Below, piece by piece: positions 27,801-38,307 of a stretch of DNA of 64,000 nt. Every line of letters starts with the position of its first letter. Within the stretch, counting starts at the first letter, position 1. The notes beneath the pieces were generated by a model that was not told the DNA's origin, searched no databases, and saw only the letters and a program-made list of their open reading frames with translations. The stretch spans positions 11,904,001 to 11,968,000 of the forward strand of contig CM082586.2 of NCBI GenBank assembly GCA_040954595.2, in the 5' to 3' direction. The stretch is from Balanoglossus misakiensis (lineage: Eukaryota; Hemichordata). Made by a program: the position numbers and the translations under genes.

Positions 27801-29284
27801 ACCTACCGCAGGATTGTCGAGAGTCAGTGTTGCAGGAATTACACACTGCCAAATCGGGGGGTCATTTGGGTATGGATAAGCTACTTTCTAAGGTGCGTCT
27901 GCGATATTTCTGGTCTGGTATGACGGCAGACGTTCGATCTTTTGTTAGAGGTTGTGATATTTGCGCTTGTCGACAGTCTGTAGGTCGACGGAAGAAAGCG
28001 CCCTTACAGACTTATATCGTTGGTTGCCCGATGGAGAGGGTAGCCATAGACATCTTGGGGCCATTTCCAGAAAGCTCTAATGGCAATAAGAAGGTGCTAG
28101 TCTTTGCCGATTATTTTACAAAGTGGCTAGAGTGTGTCCCGATAAAAGATGAGAGGGCGGTAACTGTAGCCGAAGCCCTTGTAAGTAATGTGTTCAGCCG
28201 TTTTGGCATGCCCAAAGAAATTCACTCGGATAGGGGCAGAGATTTTATTTCATCCGTCTTCAGAGAGGTATGTTCTCTTGTGGGAACTTCCAAAACGTAT
28301 ACGACACCTCGCCATCCCCAGAGTGATGGAATGGTGGAAAGACACATGAAATTCATTGTTGGGTCTCTTAAGACATACTTGGAACCCAAGGCCCACCAAC
28401 GTGACTGGGACACTTACTTGCCGTACGTTACCATGGCCTATAGGTCTGCTGTGCACTCCTCTACTGGGGAGAGTCCAAACATGCTGATGCTTGGGCGCGA
28501 AATTTCATTGCCTGTCGATCTGATGTTTGAAAATAACCTCGAAAATGATGACAGTGTTGGGTCGGACTATGCTTGGACCCTGCGTTCCAAGATACAGGAT
28601 GCCCATGCTTGGGCCAGGGAGCAGCTGAAACGCAGTGCTCGTATACAAAAGAAACAGTATGATAGATATCTGGACAAAGATGGACTCACTGCTGGAGAGT
28701 TTGTGTGGTTAAAGGATGAGCGACGGAAGAAGGGGTTTTGTCCCAAACTCCAGCTCAATTATGAGGGTCCGTATATGGTGGTTGGTCGAGTTTCTGATGT
28801 TGTGTACCGCATACAGCAGAGCCCTCGTGCGAAATATAAGGTTGTTCATTTTGAGAAGTTGAAACGTTACGAGGGGAAACCACTTACCCCCTGGTTGGAT
28901 CGCTCCTGCTTGCCCGATCTGGACCAGCGAATCCAGGATGGCATGCCAGAAACTGAATTGCCATCTAAGGCCGAAGAATCACTCCCAGCCGATCAGCCTT
29001 CCGACACACAGGACGACGGGAAGAATACTACCCAGTTATGTGGTGGAGAAGATACAGAGATTGTGAAACCAGTTGCTGGGATCGAACTTCTTGAAGACGA
29101 TACCGAGGGTGTTGAACACCAGGACCTGGAACCCGTCGCTGGTTGTTCTATGGATGATACCGGGGATTACAGAACTGGTAATGCAGGGAACGAGATATTG
29201 ACCAAGGATGGACCTGTGGTGACTGGACGATACCCCAGGAGGAGACGAAAACCAACAAACTTCTATGGATTTGGACAGAACTGA
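24776..29284 (+). CDS. pol: Pol polyprotein (protease, RT, RNase H, integrase)
   Basis: A 1502-codon open frame; the true product probably starts as Gag-Pol after the frameshift near 24848, since no ATG opens the frame. Residues are counted from 24776. Aspartic protease active site DTGA at 103-106. Reverse transcriptase has YLDD at 579-582. RNase H has TDASG at 727-731 and NADALSRLP at its end. The integrase zinc-binding HHCC is H1023, H1030, C1060, C1063. The integrase catalytic triad is D1092, D1152, E1188, an exact DD35E spacing. A GPY/F-like YEGPYMVVGR follows near 1328. The tail is acidic, then basic (RYPRRRRKP). All key catalytic residues are present and no stop interrupts it. It copies the element's RNA to DNA and integrates it. 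Confidence 0.96.
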   Translation: MLPVWSARAYSQVLPIVETPISVKLGWTGRTAQPPVPINKDISDQARYGANGLKGSVTTNTKDTKSLNNITVDHNLSHSSWCGKTRLFTDIAIQGIPGRIQIDTGATDTFLAEHWYSKIPMDERPPLYHLKEAVSAFGNNKQEVLGFCYLDVTLKGTHARVPVYVVELEPWDLGVLGLSAIGPLNVKIDACAGVLHVNGEIITCHDKPITPRGTKPYVTRLRVDRDVVIPACSETMVFCRKAKLPVDGQLGFMEGHPRVASVKRLTRARVCTEDSGDFTAMVLPTTSVKGFTDGVGVCHAVVNPWDSRIPLRVLNVNETDHHVKAGTVLALLRVEHGEIEPFDLSPSDSKGTGAISIKTMDGNTTCDTVIPDHLSDLYEKSSRLLDEKQKQELADLLVKSADVFSRNDRDIGRSDIIKHKVVLDGNPVRQRPYRTPIWKQEEVDRQVKDLLDRGLIEESTSPWASPVVLVKKKDGSQRLGVDYRKLNALTVKDSFPLPRIDDALESLHGAEWFSTLDLQSGYWQIELDPDSQPYTAFCTKTGLYQWKVLPFGLTNAPSTFERIMERCFSGLSWKILLLYLDDVIVFAKSFEDELARLKMVFDRLRQAGLKLKPNKCVLFATTVEFLGHNVSAGGVATDSGKVEIIEKWPTPGSVTEVRAFLGLVSYYRRFVKNFAEMARPLHDLTKKNVVFVWSEKCQEAFDELKHALTVAPVLAFPSANDTFILDTDASGTGIGAVLAQVQDGVERPISYGGRVLSSAERKYCVTRKELLVVVNFVKYYRHYLLGRKFILRTDHASLTWLMRFKNPEGQLAHWLELLQQFDFTIVHRPGLRHANADALSRLPAYDCKQCGQMHASTEAPTCQTKTQEESSHGCFTLNPSDNEFGQVKELQTGSVINQYGRSGVAARSAEIETESICEGNGQGDPGVLVSKPVWSNEELREKQCRVAGMKLLICAVENKEARPKWEDVSTFSPEVKNCWASFDHLRVVNGVLYRLFESADGLRVRWQLYLPQDCRESVLQELHTAKSGGHLGMDKLLSKVRLRYFWSGMTADVRSFVRGCDICACRQSVGRRKKAPLQTYIVGCPMERVAIDILGPFPESSNGNKKVLVFADYFTKWLECVPIKDERAVTVAEALVSNVFSRFGMPKEIHSDRGRDFISSVFREVCSLVGTSKTYTTPRHPQSDGMVERHMKFIVGSLKTYLEPKAHQRDWDTYLPYVTMAYRSAVHSSTGESPNMLMLGREISLPVDLMFENNLENDDSVGSDYAWTLRSKIQDAHAWAREQLKRSARIQKKQYDRYLDKDGLTAGEFVWLKDERRKKGFCPKLQLNYEGPYMVVGRVSDVVYRIQQSPRAKYKVVHFEKLKRYEGKPLTPWLDRSCLPDLDQRIQDGMPETELPSKAEESLPADQPSDTQDDGKNTTQLCGGEDTEIVKPVAGIELLEDDTEGVEHQDLEPVAGCSMDDTGDYRTGNAGNEILTKDGPVVTGRYPRRRRKPTNFYGFGQN
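24842..24887 (+). promoter_or_regulatory. Predicted -1 ribosomal frameshift signal (gag/pol)
   Basis: The heptamer G TTA AAC (24842-24848) sits in the gag frame inside the gag/pol overlap and matches a slippery sequence type known from arteriviruses. Downstream, ACTGGG (24857-24862, 8-nt spacer) can pair with CCCAGT (24877-24882), and TTGGG (24849-24853) with CCCAA (24883-24887). A competing hairpin TGGGC/GCCCA (24859-24873) is also possible. Slipping -1 here enters pol. The signal is inferred, not tested. Confidence 0.65.
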
Positions 29285-29438
29285 CCTGTTGGGGATGTTA
29301 ACTGTTGACTGACTTTAAGATGAAGCGTTGAACCATAGGAATTTAACTGTATGAACTCTTAATGCACTTTTATGCCACAGTGGCAATGACAATGACATTA
29401 TGTTATCGTTAGACTCAAACATACGAGTAGTTTGGTCT
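29285..29438 (+). other. Retrotransposon 3' untranslated region
   Basis: About 150 bp between the pol stop and the polypurine tract. No open frame of envelope type is present, so this is not an errantivirus-like element with env. Confidence 0.7.
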
Positions 29439-29448
29439 AGGGAGGGGG
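29439..29448 (+). promoter_or_regulatory. Polypurine tract
   Basis: AGGGAGGGGG followed by TA and then the 3' LTR. This is the expected RNase H-resistant primer for plus-strand synthesis, at the canonical place. Confidence 0.88.
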
Positions 29449-29450
29449 TA

Positions 29451-30041
29451 TGTGATGGAAATTCTCCATGTTGTCATTCTCATTTGCCTGACGTTATTAC
29501 CAGTGCCATAGATTGTTCTGCCTTCGTATACAGATAACTGGTGGCGTTCTTTATAACGCGAGTTTATGCATGCTTGTTCAGAAAAGAGTACTTCAATTCG
29601 ATTGTTCTAGTGTTGTGTTCGTTTGACCAAATACAGTTTGTTGCCTTTCCCTATAAAATGACAGGGACACGCCTTCCCGTCGACTTTCGGCCAATGGCAG
29701 TGGGAGGCTCATGTCACCTGACCTGTCAAGGGATGCGTCGTTTTCACTCGTGCTTAGGAGAAGTGGTGAGATTGGAGCTGTAACCTGCTGAGTTCGGACG
29801 TTTTTGTCGACCGTCTTAGTAATACATTGAGTTTCTTTTATTGCTGCTATTTGTGTTGTGCGTTATTACTTCGCCCTTTCTGGGAGACCCATTGTATCAA
29901 GGTTGAGCTGGGCCCGCGATTGGCGTACGCTACCGAGACAACTATTTTGGTGTGTGGACCTCACCAGTCTATCCGCGTGGATTCGAACCGTGACGGGCGT
30001 TTGTTGCGGACCCGCGTAGCTAGAAATATAATTCCGCGACA
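29451..30041 (+). repeat. 3' LTR
   Basis: 591 bp, same ends and length as the 5' LTR with three substitutions. The right flank is ATAT followed by CCAGTTATG, the continuation of the interrupted satellite monomer. Confidence 0.96.
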
Positions 30042-33000
30042 ATATCCAGTTATGTGACCATTCTTTGAATTCCATTTATGATGTAAGAAATTAAATTTTA
30101 TGCAATATTAATCTATCCCTTACAACATTTCAGCATAACTCTTTCCATATTTGTTTTCATTCTGTGACTGTTCCACTTAAATCTTGTAGAGAATTTGGTA
30201 TTTCAACACAAATTCTTGAACCTATACATAAGTCTTTTTAGTAAAACATATCCAGTTATGTGACCATTCTTTGAATTCCATTTATGATGTAAGAAATTAA
30301 ATTTTATGCAGTATTATTCTATCCCTTACAACATTCCAGCATAACTCTTTCCATATTTGTTTTCATTCTGTGACTATTCCACTTAAATCTTGTAGAGAAT
30401 TCGTTATTCCAAAACAAAGCCTTCAAACTATACATATTAAGTCTTTTTAGTAAAGCATGGCCTGTTATGTGACCATTCTTTGAATTCTATTTATGATGTA
30501 AGAAATTTATTTTTTTGCAATATTAATCTATCCCTTACAACATTCCAGCATAACTATTTCAATATTTGTTTTCATTCTGTAACTGTTCCACTTAAATCTT
30601 GGAGAGAATTCGGAATTTCAACACAAACCCTTGAAACTATACAGAAGTTTTTTAGTAAAACATGGCCCGTTATGTGACCATTCTTTGAATTCCATTTATG
30701 ATGTAAGAAATTAAATTATTTGCAATATTAATCTATCCCTTACAACATTCCGGCATAACTCTTTCCATATTTGTTTTCATTCTGTGACTGTTCCACTTAA
30801 ATCTTGTAGAGAATTCGTTATTCCAAAACAAAGCCTTGAAAATATACATATCCTGTTATGTGACCTTTCTTTGAATACCATTTATGATGTAAGAAATTAC
30901 ATTATTTGCAATATTAATCTATCCCTTACAACATTCCAGCAAAACTCTTTCCATATTTGTTTTCATTTTGTGACTGTTGCACTTAATTCTTGTAGTGAAT
31001 TCGTTATTCCAAAACAAAGCCTTGAAACTATACATATCCTGTTACGTGACCTTTCTTTGAATACCATTTATGATGTAACAAATTACATTATTTGCAATAT
31101 TAATCTATCCCTTACAACATCTCAGCATAACTCTTTCCATATTTGATTTCATATCCTGTTACGTGACCTTTCTTTGAATACCATTTATGATGTAAGAAAT
31201 TACATTATTTGCAATATTAATCTATCCCATACAACATTCCAGCATAACTCTTTCCATATTTGTTTTCATTCTGTGACTGTTCCACTTAAATCTTGTAGAA
31301 ATTCGTTATTCCAAAACAAAGCCTTGAAACTATACATATCCTGTTATGTGACCTTTCTTTGAATACCATTTATGATGTAAGAAATTACATTATTTGCAAT
31401 ATTAATCTATCCCATACAAAATTCCAGCATAACTCTTTCCATATTTGTTTTCATTCTGTGACTGTTCCACTTAAATCTTGTAGAGAATTCGTTATTCCAA
31501 AACAAAGCCTTGAAACTATACATATCCTGTTATGTTACCTTTCTTTGAATACCATTTATGATGTAACAAATTACATTATTGCAATATTAATTCATCCCTT
31601 ACAACATCTCAGCATAACTCTTTCCATATTTGTTTTCATTTTGTGACTGTTCCACTTAAATCTTGGAAAGAATTTGGTATTTCAACACAAAGCCTTGAAA
31701 CTATACATATCCTGTTACGTGACCTTTCTTTGAATTCCATTTATGATGTAAGAAATTAAATTCTTTGCAACATTAATCTATCCCTTACAACATTCCAGCA
31801 TAACTCTTTCCATATTTGTTTTAATTCTGTGACTGTTCCACTTAAATCTTGGAGAGAATTCGGTATTTCAACACAAACCCTTGAAACTATACATAAGTCT
31901 TTTTAGTAAAGCATGGCCTGTTATGTGACCATTCTTTGAATTCTATTTATGATGTAAGAAATTTATTTTTTTGCAATATTGATCTATCCCTTACAACATT
32001 CCAGCATAACTATTTCAATATTTGTTTTCATTCTGTAACTGTTCCACTTAAATCTTGGAGAGAATTCGGAATTTCAACACAAACCCTTGAAACTATACAG
32101 AAGTTTTTTAGTAAAACATGGCCCGTTATGTGACCATTCTTTGAATTCCATTTATGATGTAAGAAATTAAATTATTTGCAATATTAATCTATCCCTTACA
32201 ACATTCCGGCATAACTCTTTCCATATTTGTTTTCATTCTGTGACTGTTCCACTTAAATCTTGTAGAGAATTCGTTATTCCAAAACAAAGCCTTGAAAATA
32301 TACATATCCTGTTATGTGACCTTTCTTTGAATACCATTTATGATGTAAGAAATTACATTATTTGCAATATTAATCTATCCCTTATAACATTCCAGCAAAA
32401 CTCTTTCCATATTTGTTTTCATTTTGTGACTGTTGCACTTAATTCTTGTAGTGAATTCGTTATTCCAAAACAAAGCCTTGAAACTATACATATCCTGTTA
32501 CGTGACCTTTCTTTGAATACCATTTATGATGTAAGAAATTACATTATTTGCAATATTAATCTATCCCTTACAACATCTCAGCATAACTCTTTCCACATTT
32601 GTTTTCATATCCTGTTACGTGACCTTTCTTTGAATACCATTTATGATGTAAGAAATTACATTATTTGCAATATTAATCTATCCCATACAACATTCCAGCA
32701 TAACTCTTTCCATATTTGTTTTCATTCTGTGACTGTTCCACTTAAATCTAGTAGAGAATTCGTTATTCCAAAACAAAGCCTTGAAACTATACATATCCTG
32801 TTATGTGACCTTTCTTTGAATACCATTTATGATGTAAGAAATTACATTATTTGCAATATTAATCTATCCCTTACAACATTCCAGCAAAAATCTTTCCATA
32901 TTTGTTTTCATTTTGTGACTGTTGCACTTAATTCTTGTAGTGAATTCGTTATTCCAAAACAAAGCCTTGAAACTATACATATCCTGTTACGTGACCTTTC

Positions 33001-33575
33001 TTTGAATACCATTTATGATGTAACAAATTACATTATTTGCAATATTAATCTATCCCTTACAACATCTCAGCATAACTCTTTCCATATTTGTTTTCATTTT
33101 GTGACTGTTCCACTTAAATCTTGGAAAGAATTTGGTATTTCAACACAAAGCCTTGAAACTATACATATCCTGTTACGTGACCTTTCTTTGAATACCATTT
33201 ATGATGTAAGAAATTACATTATTTGCAATATTAATCTATCCCATACAACATTCCAGCATAACTCTTTCCATATTTGTTTTCATTCTGTGACTGTTCCACT
33301 TAAATCTTGTAGAGAATTCGTTATTCCAAAACAAAGCCTTGAAACTATACATATCCTCCTATGTGACCTTTCTTTGAATACCATTTATGATGTAAGAAAT
33401 TACATTATTTGCAATATTAATCTATCCCTTACAACATTCCAGCATAACTCTTTCCATATTTGTTTTCATTCTGTGTGACTGCTCCACTTAAATCTTGTAG
33501 AGAATTCGTTATTCGAAAACAAAGCCTTGAAACTATACATATCCTGTTACGTGACCTTTCTTTGAATACCATTTA
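30042..33575. repeat. Satellite array, right block
   Basis: Continuation of the same array in the same orientation, about 18 monomers. It contains a 1456-bp duplication: the segment starting at 30480 recurs at 31936 and that at 30784 recurs at 32240. Most monomers are the 186-bp class and carry TTACATT instead of TTAAATT plus GAATACC instead of GAATTCC. This removes both a stop codon and an EcoRI site. The array stops inside a monomer, at CCATTTA, where a DNA transposon begins. Confidence 0.95.
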
Positions 33576-34622
33576 GGGACCGTTCAGTTTTTACGGCAGG
33601 GGGGGGGTGTGGCAAGTTTGAGTCATCGGTTCTCAAAATCAGGCCAACCCCCCCCCCCTTCACCCAGGACCAAAAAATGATGACCCCCCCTTTGCCAGAC
33701 CCAAAAATATGATGAACCCCCCCCCCCCCCACGCCCAAAATATTCGCCGTTCTGATCCTATGTACACTGTATGCAATAAAGGGAATGAGGCTCCTCACAC
33801 CTCAATTATATATTTCTTAAAGTATTATTGAAGTATATAATAGTATATCGTTGCAATAAAGAAATCTATGAACAAAAGAAAATGACAAGTCAATACAATA
33901 GTTGCTGGAATCGGTAAAACAAGAAAAGTGGTAGGGGTGGGCGTAAGAAAATTTTGTAAAATACGGTGCTCAAAGTTGCAATTTAATGAACTCAAAAGCA
34001 AATTAACTCAATGTTAGGGAGGACAAATTTTAATTTTGCCACTCCACTCAAAGTAAGCATCGAGGTGGGGTGGCAAGAAGTCTTCCCTGGTACACTAGAC
34101 AAACCAGTGAATAAATGCAATGTGGCCTTGAATGTTTGGGAGAATTTTACTTTTTGCCACTCCACTCAAAGTTAGAAGATTTGGCGTCATCTTGTCATGA
34201 CATCATTTATAAAACTTCTAGTATATAGAAGATGCAGCGCGAAACTATCAGTTATGCAAAATGGTTTAAACAATTATTCTCCTTTATGTATTCACTTTGT
34301 TAAATATTATCATCGGTGGGGTTGGGGTGGCAAGCACTCTGCCCTGGTACACTAGACAAACCAGCAAAAAATGAAATGTGGCGGAGAATGAAGGGGGTGG
34401 GTGTCCCCCTCCCACATTAGAAAATTTTGTAAAATAAAGGGTGCGAAACTGCAATTTTGTGGACTCAAAAGCAAAAGTTCGGTGGCAAAAGTATGTGACC
34501 CCCCCCCCTAAACGTTGAAAAAATCCAGATGACCCCCCCTTGTGGACTTCAAAATTTAAGTGACCCCCCCCCCTGGATTTTGCCGCCCCCCCCCCCCCCG
34601 GCCGTAAAAACTGAACGGTCCC
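33576..34622. mobile_element. PIF/Harbinger-like non-autonomous element, copy 1
   Basis: Perfect 22-bp terminal inverted repeats start GGGACCGTTCAG (33576-33597 and 34601-34622), with a TTA trinucleotide at both flanks (33573-33575, 34623-34625). TTA duplication and G-rich ends fit PIF/Harbinger. Next to each end are long G or C runs and a repeated GATGACCCCCCC-type motif. The core holds two related segments around TGGTACACTAGACAAACCAG. No transposase frame is visible, so it depends on a partner. The left flank is satellite; the right flank is not. Confidence 0.85.
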
Positions 34623-34883
34623 TTAGCTGGTGTCATCTGACAGATGCATCCTCACTCACACAATCTAGGTACGTCAACACACAAAAATATAAATATGTTT
34701 TACCAATGGCACTCCACTCCACTCCACTCCAGGTAAGAGGTTAGAGGGCAGGAGACCATTTGCCTGACATCATATGGCTACCTGGGTTTAACTATAACAT
34801 TGTCCGAGACGTGCCACTGGAGGACAATACCGAAGCATACGATGTACTAGGACATGAATCCCAGTATTTTGTGAATAACAGTA

Positions 34884-35422
34884 GAGAGGTTTAGTTACAC
34901 GTAAATACGTTCGATCAGCACGTGTAGCGTCGTTGTCATGTGATAAAGATACATTGCGTATGTGTAGAGCAGACGTTCGGTACGGCAAGCGACGCTTCTA
35001 CGCGTAATCATGATTTTTCGATATTCTCTCTCTAATTTGAGGGATTGATCTCTGAAAGTGCAATTGTGATGTAGCCAGCATCCATGTAATCTGAAAGATT
35101 TCTGCCATATGTGCTAAAACCGGCAGTATTTGGCGTTTTAAAAACATGAACACAAAATTTATTCCCATGATAAGTTTTCAGTGGACGCCTCGATTAAGAC
35201 ATCGGAAAACTTTACTAAAGTATATTTCCACTGCAGTCAAGAAACCTATTGCAAGGGTGGTGATCTTAGAGAATATTCATAACACACAAAATTTTAAGTG
35301 AAAAAAATTTGAATTTTCTATTAATACTCAAAACGGACAACTAAACTGCAAAACACCTATGCGAATGCCACTGCTGCCATCAGACGTACGCATATTTACG
35401 TGTAAGTGTAACTAAACCTCTC
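34884..35422. mobile_element. MITE with TA target duplication
   Basis: Terminal inverted repeats GAGAGGTTTAGTTACAC at 34884 and the complement ending at 35422, each flanked by TA, as in Tc1/mariner-derived MITEs. The right repeat has a 6-bp duplication (TGTAAG TGTAAC) not in the left. It is 539 bp long with no coding potential. Confidence 0.8.
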
Positions 35423-35662
35423 TATTGGCAAATAAGCTGAAATTGTTCTAGTGGCCCATATTTATTCAAAGGAAAGAACATTTCTAAGTTCACAAATGAG
35501 CACAAAGGACTGTGAACGAGACTGCAGACAGTCCCAATGAAGACATGACTTAGTCCCAATTTGCAAGCTGAGATGCAACTGACTTCTGCATGGGTAACTT
35601 AGCTCTGGGGATGTCCTGTGTGATTTCAAGCAATTGATGACGAAATTTAACACAGTTTTATA

Positions 35663-37334
35663 TGGCAAGCCAAGTGTTGCAAAATTCAATAAAACCATTT
35701 GTGTGTCCATGAAAACCATGTTTGTGTTCATAAAAAAAGCATGTTTGTGTTCATAAAAAAACATGTTTGTGTCAAAAACGAATAGTACATTTTTGTGTTC
35801 ATGAACACCATTTGTCACAAGATGGCGCTCTGCAATGCCCTTTGCCTATAATGCATAGTGGTGGCGGGGCCCCTTTAGGAAGGGGTCACATGGACCCCAA
35901 CATCCTGAGGACTGTGTCTGTATCATAAAGAAAACATGGCTTATGATTTGAAATGTTACCAATCCTTTCTTAAAGTTAACCATATATATTCTGTGTCCAC
36001 TCATTGGATAAACAAAATTTGAGATTGACTTCAAGGGGATACCAGTTAGATCACACTTCCAAGCAATGGGTATAGGGCTTTGTTGTATCAGTGACATGGC
36101 TAGGCGTTGGCAAAGTGGACAATATAAGGGTACATATTACTAAGAATGCTGAGTAATTACAGAGGTACACTTACATAAAATGTAGCAAAAACATGAAAAC
36201 TGTAATTATAAATAACCCTCTGTACAGTAGCATGGTCTGAATTTTATCTATTATTAATACATGTACATATTTAGCCCCATAGCCCCATGCAATGATGGGG
36301 ATAGGGGACTTTTGGAGAGAAAAATGCTGGCAGATGGTATAGAGGAAAACAATTTCTGCAATATTAATGACTTGAGAAAAATATGTTCAAACACAGATTG
36401 TAAAACAAAAGAAGTGAAGGAGTGGGTGTGGGAAGGGGTGTACAATACGGAGCTCAAAGTTGTATTTTAAGGAACTCAAAAACAAATCAACTCAATGTTA
36501 GAATCCGTGGGGGTGCGGTGGCAAGTACTCTGCCCTGGTACGCTAGATAACCCAGCTAATAAATGAAATGTGGTGGAGAATGAAGGAGGAGGGTATAGAA
36601 AAATCTGTAAAATAAAGGGCTCGAAACTGCATTTTTGTGGACTCAAAACCAAAGGGGGCAAAAGCATGTGACCCCCAAACGTTTAAAAAAAACATGAGCC
36701 CCCACCCTATTGGATGTCAAAATTTATGTGACCCCGCTAGGATTTTGCTGACCCCCCCCCTAAAAACTATACGGTCCCTAAGCACAGGCTCTGCTGTAGT
36801 CAGAGATGCATGTGGCCATAAGCACAGGCTTGTATAAATAATATATCAATTGCACCAGGAAATTGGCTTAGTAGAGTGGTTTGGCACAGTAACCCACCTT
36901 GCTGCACTTATGTAGCCCAACAACTCCCCTTGACAACAATTTCTATAAACCAGCATTTTTACTCTAGCCACTATAAACGATCCTGAATGTTTACTCAAAT
37001 GCCTTATCCAATTTCGGACAACTCTCAGTTTTGGCTAAAAAACAAATGTTTCCTGCTTAAAGACGAATGCAATTGATCAACCTCTAAATAAAATGTGTGA
37101 CATTTTTCAACAATAAAACGTATCTGAATCCAAAGGCAAATCCCACTCAGCATCGTCTGCTGGAAATATTGCAGAGCGCCAGCTAGAGTCAAAAAGGTGT
37201 ATGCTTGAAATATTGCAGAGCGCCATCTAGTGTTGAAAAAGTGTATCAACATAAACATGGTTTTATTGAACACAAACATGGTCTTCATGAACACAAAAAT
37301 GGTTTTATTGAAATTTGCAACACTTGGCTTGCCA
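35663..37334. mobile_element. Foldback-like element with about 170-bp inverted arms
   Basis: Arms begin TGGCAAGCCAAGTGTTGC (35663) and end in the complement (37334), with TA on both outer sides. The arms contain short tandem copies around CATGTTTGTGTTCAT and end inward at GCGCTCTGCAAT. The right arm has a second tandem copy of ATATTGCAGAGCGCCA. The interior carries a decayed PIF-like copy. No transposase was seen. The ends are clear; treating the whole stretch as one element is inference. Confidence 0.65.
36410..36778. mobile_element. PIF/Harbinger-like element, copy 2 (decayed)
   Basis: The 3' part of the same family as copy 1: shared TGCCCTGGTACGCTAG, AAATGTGGTGGAGAATGAAGG and GTGACCCCC motifs in the same order. 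It ends in a worn terminal repeat (TAAAAACTATACGGTCCC, 36761-36778). No matching 5' terminus could be placed; the left limit is where similarity fades. Confidence 0.65.
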
Positions 37335-38193
37335 TAGTTTTGCTGAGGTAACCATTTAGGTTTCATGACTAAGATTGTTTAACAATCCATAAACTACAAA
37401 TTTTATCCAATGAATGAATTTCCTTAGAATTTCACAGCTGTGCGAGATCTTGCAGTTATACAAAAATGTGTATTTTTCTGATGGCAATGCATTTGCAACA
37501 ACAGCCTCTAAACTTTATGGATTGTCTCTCTTCTACGAATCATCAATTTGGTTTTTAACCAGAACATTGTACTGATTTAGCCATTTTTGTATTGTAGGAA
37601 ATTCTGTGTTATTATAAACATCATAACACGCATGTTTTTGTTACTTTTATGAACGTCTCAAAGTGTTAGACTTTTCAAGATTTTGTTGTTAAATGGAACG
37701 GATCTATACTGCACCATTCTAGTCTAAAAAAGATGTTAAACAGGGCGGAATTTCATCTCCAATTTTTTTCACAGTGTACTTAGATGATTTCAGTAGGAAT
37801 TTATCAAAACTTCAGTTCAGATGTCTTCTTGGCGATTACAGGTTGAAACATTTCGATATAGTTATTTTCTCTACTGGAGCCTACGGTCACCAAATGTTAG
37901 TTAATTGCTGTGGTCGTTAAGGCAGTATAAATGCGATACTTTTCAATGAGAAAAAGACGGTGTTTATGCTAATTCAACCCAGTGTTAGGTAACTTAAAAC
38001 AGTTCCAATTTATTTAAATGGTAGACTACTGAGTTATGTTAATGTTTACAAATATCTTGGTCATTTAATATCTTGAAACCTTAAAGATAATGAGGATATT
38101 CAAGCTCAGAGTTGTTTTTTATACTTTAGGGGGGAAACGCTATCCTTTGTGATTATAAATTTGCATCTTTATCGGTCAAATGTCATATATTTA

Positions 38194-38306
38194 AGCAATA
38201 AAACACCCCCAGCCATGGTATACCACGAGATTTTGACCAGTTCACGACATGGAGTTGAACTGGTCAAAATCGAGTGGTATACCATGGCTGGGTTTTTTTT
38301 ATTGCT
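38194..38306. repeat. Near-perfect palindrome (about 50-bp arms)
   Basis: The left arm runs AGCAATAAAA...CCAGCCATGGTATACCAC...GACCAGTTCA and the right arm is its complement ending TTTTATTGCT, with roughly 11 bp between arms. It lies inside the LINE relic and is probably a small hairpin-type insertion. Its transcript would fold into a strong stem. Confidence 0.8.
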
Positions 38307-38307
38307 A

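Larger units (their letters stand above)
22625..30041 (+). mobile_element. Intact Ty3/gypsy-type LTR retrotransposon (7417 bp)
   Basis: Complete element inserted in the satellite. It has 591-bp LTRs with TG...CA ends, a primer binding site, gag, pol, a polypurine tract and a 4-bp target duplication ATAT (22621-22624 and 30042-30045). Removing the element and one ATAT restores an ordinary satellite monomer. Pol order is protease, reverse transcriptase, RNase H, integrase, as in Ty3/gypsy (Metaviridae). No envelope gene and no chromodomain were recognised. I found no internal stop in either open frame, so the copy looks young and potentially complete; activity is not shown. Clade within Ty3/gypsy is not assigned. 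Confidence 0.97.

Noticed and set aside
25423-28758. Minus-strand frames across pol
   Set aside because: They are shadows of the pol reading frame with no domain content.
32240-33478. A 412-codon frame as a repeat-protein gene
   Set aside because: It lies wholly within satellite monomers, opens from GTG and has no internal ATG; reported only as an observation.
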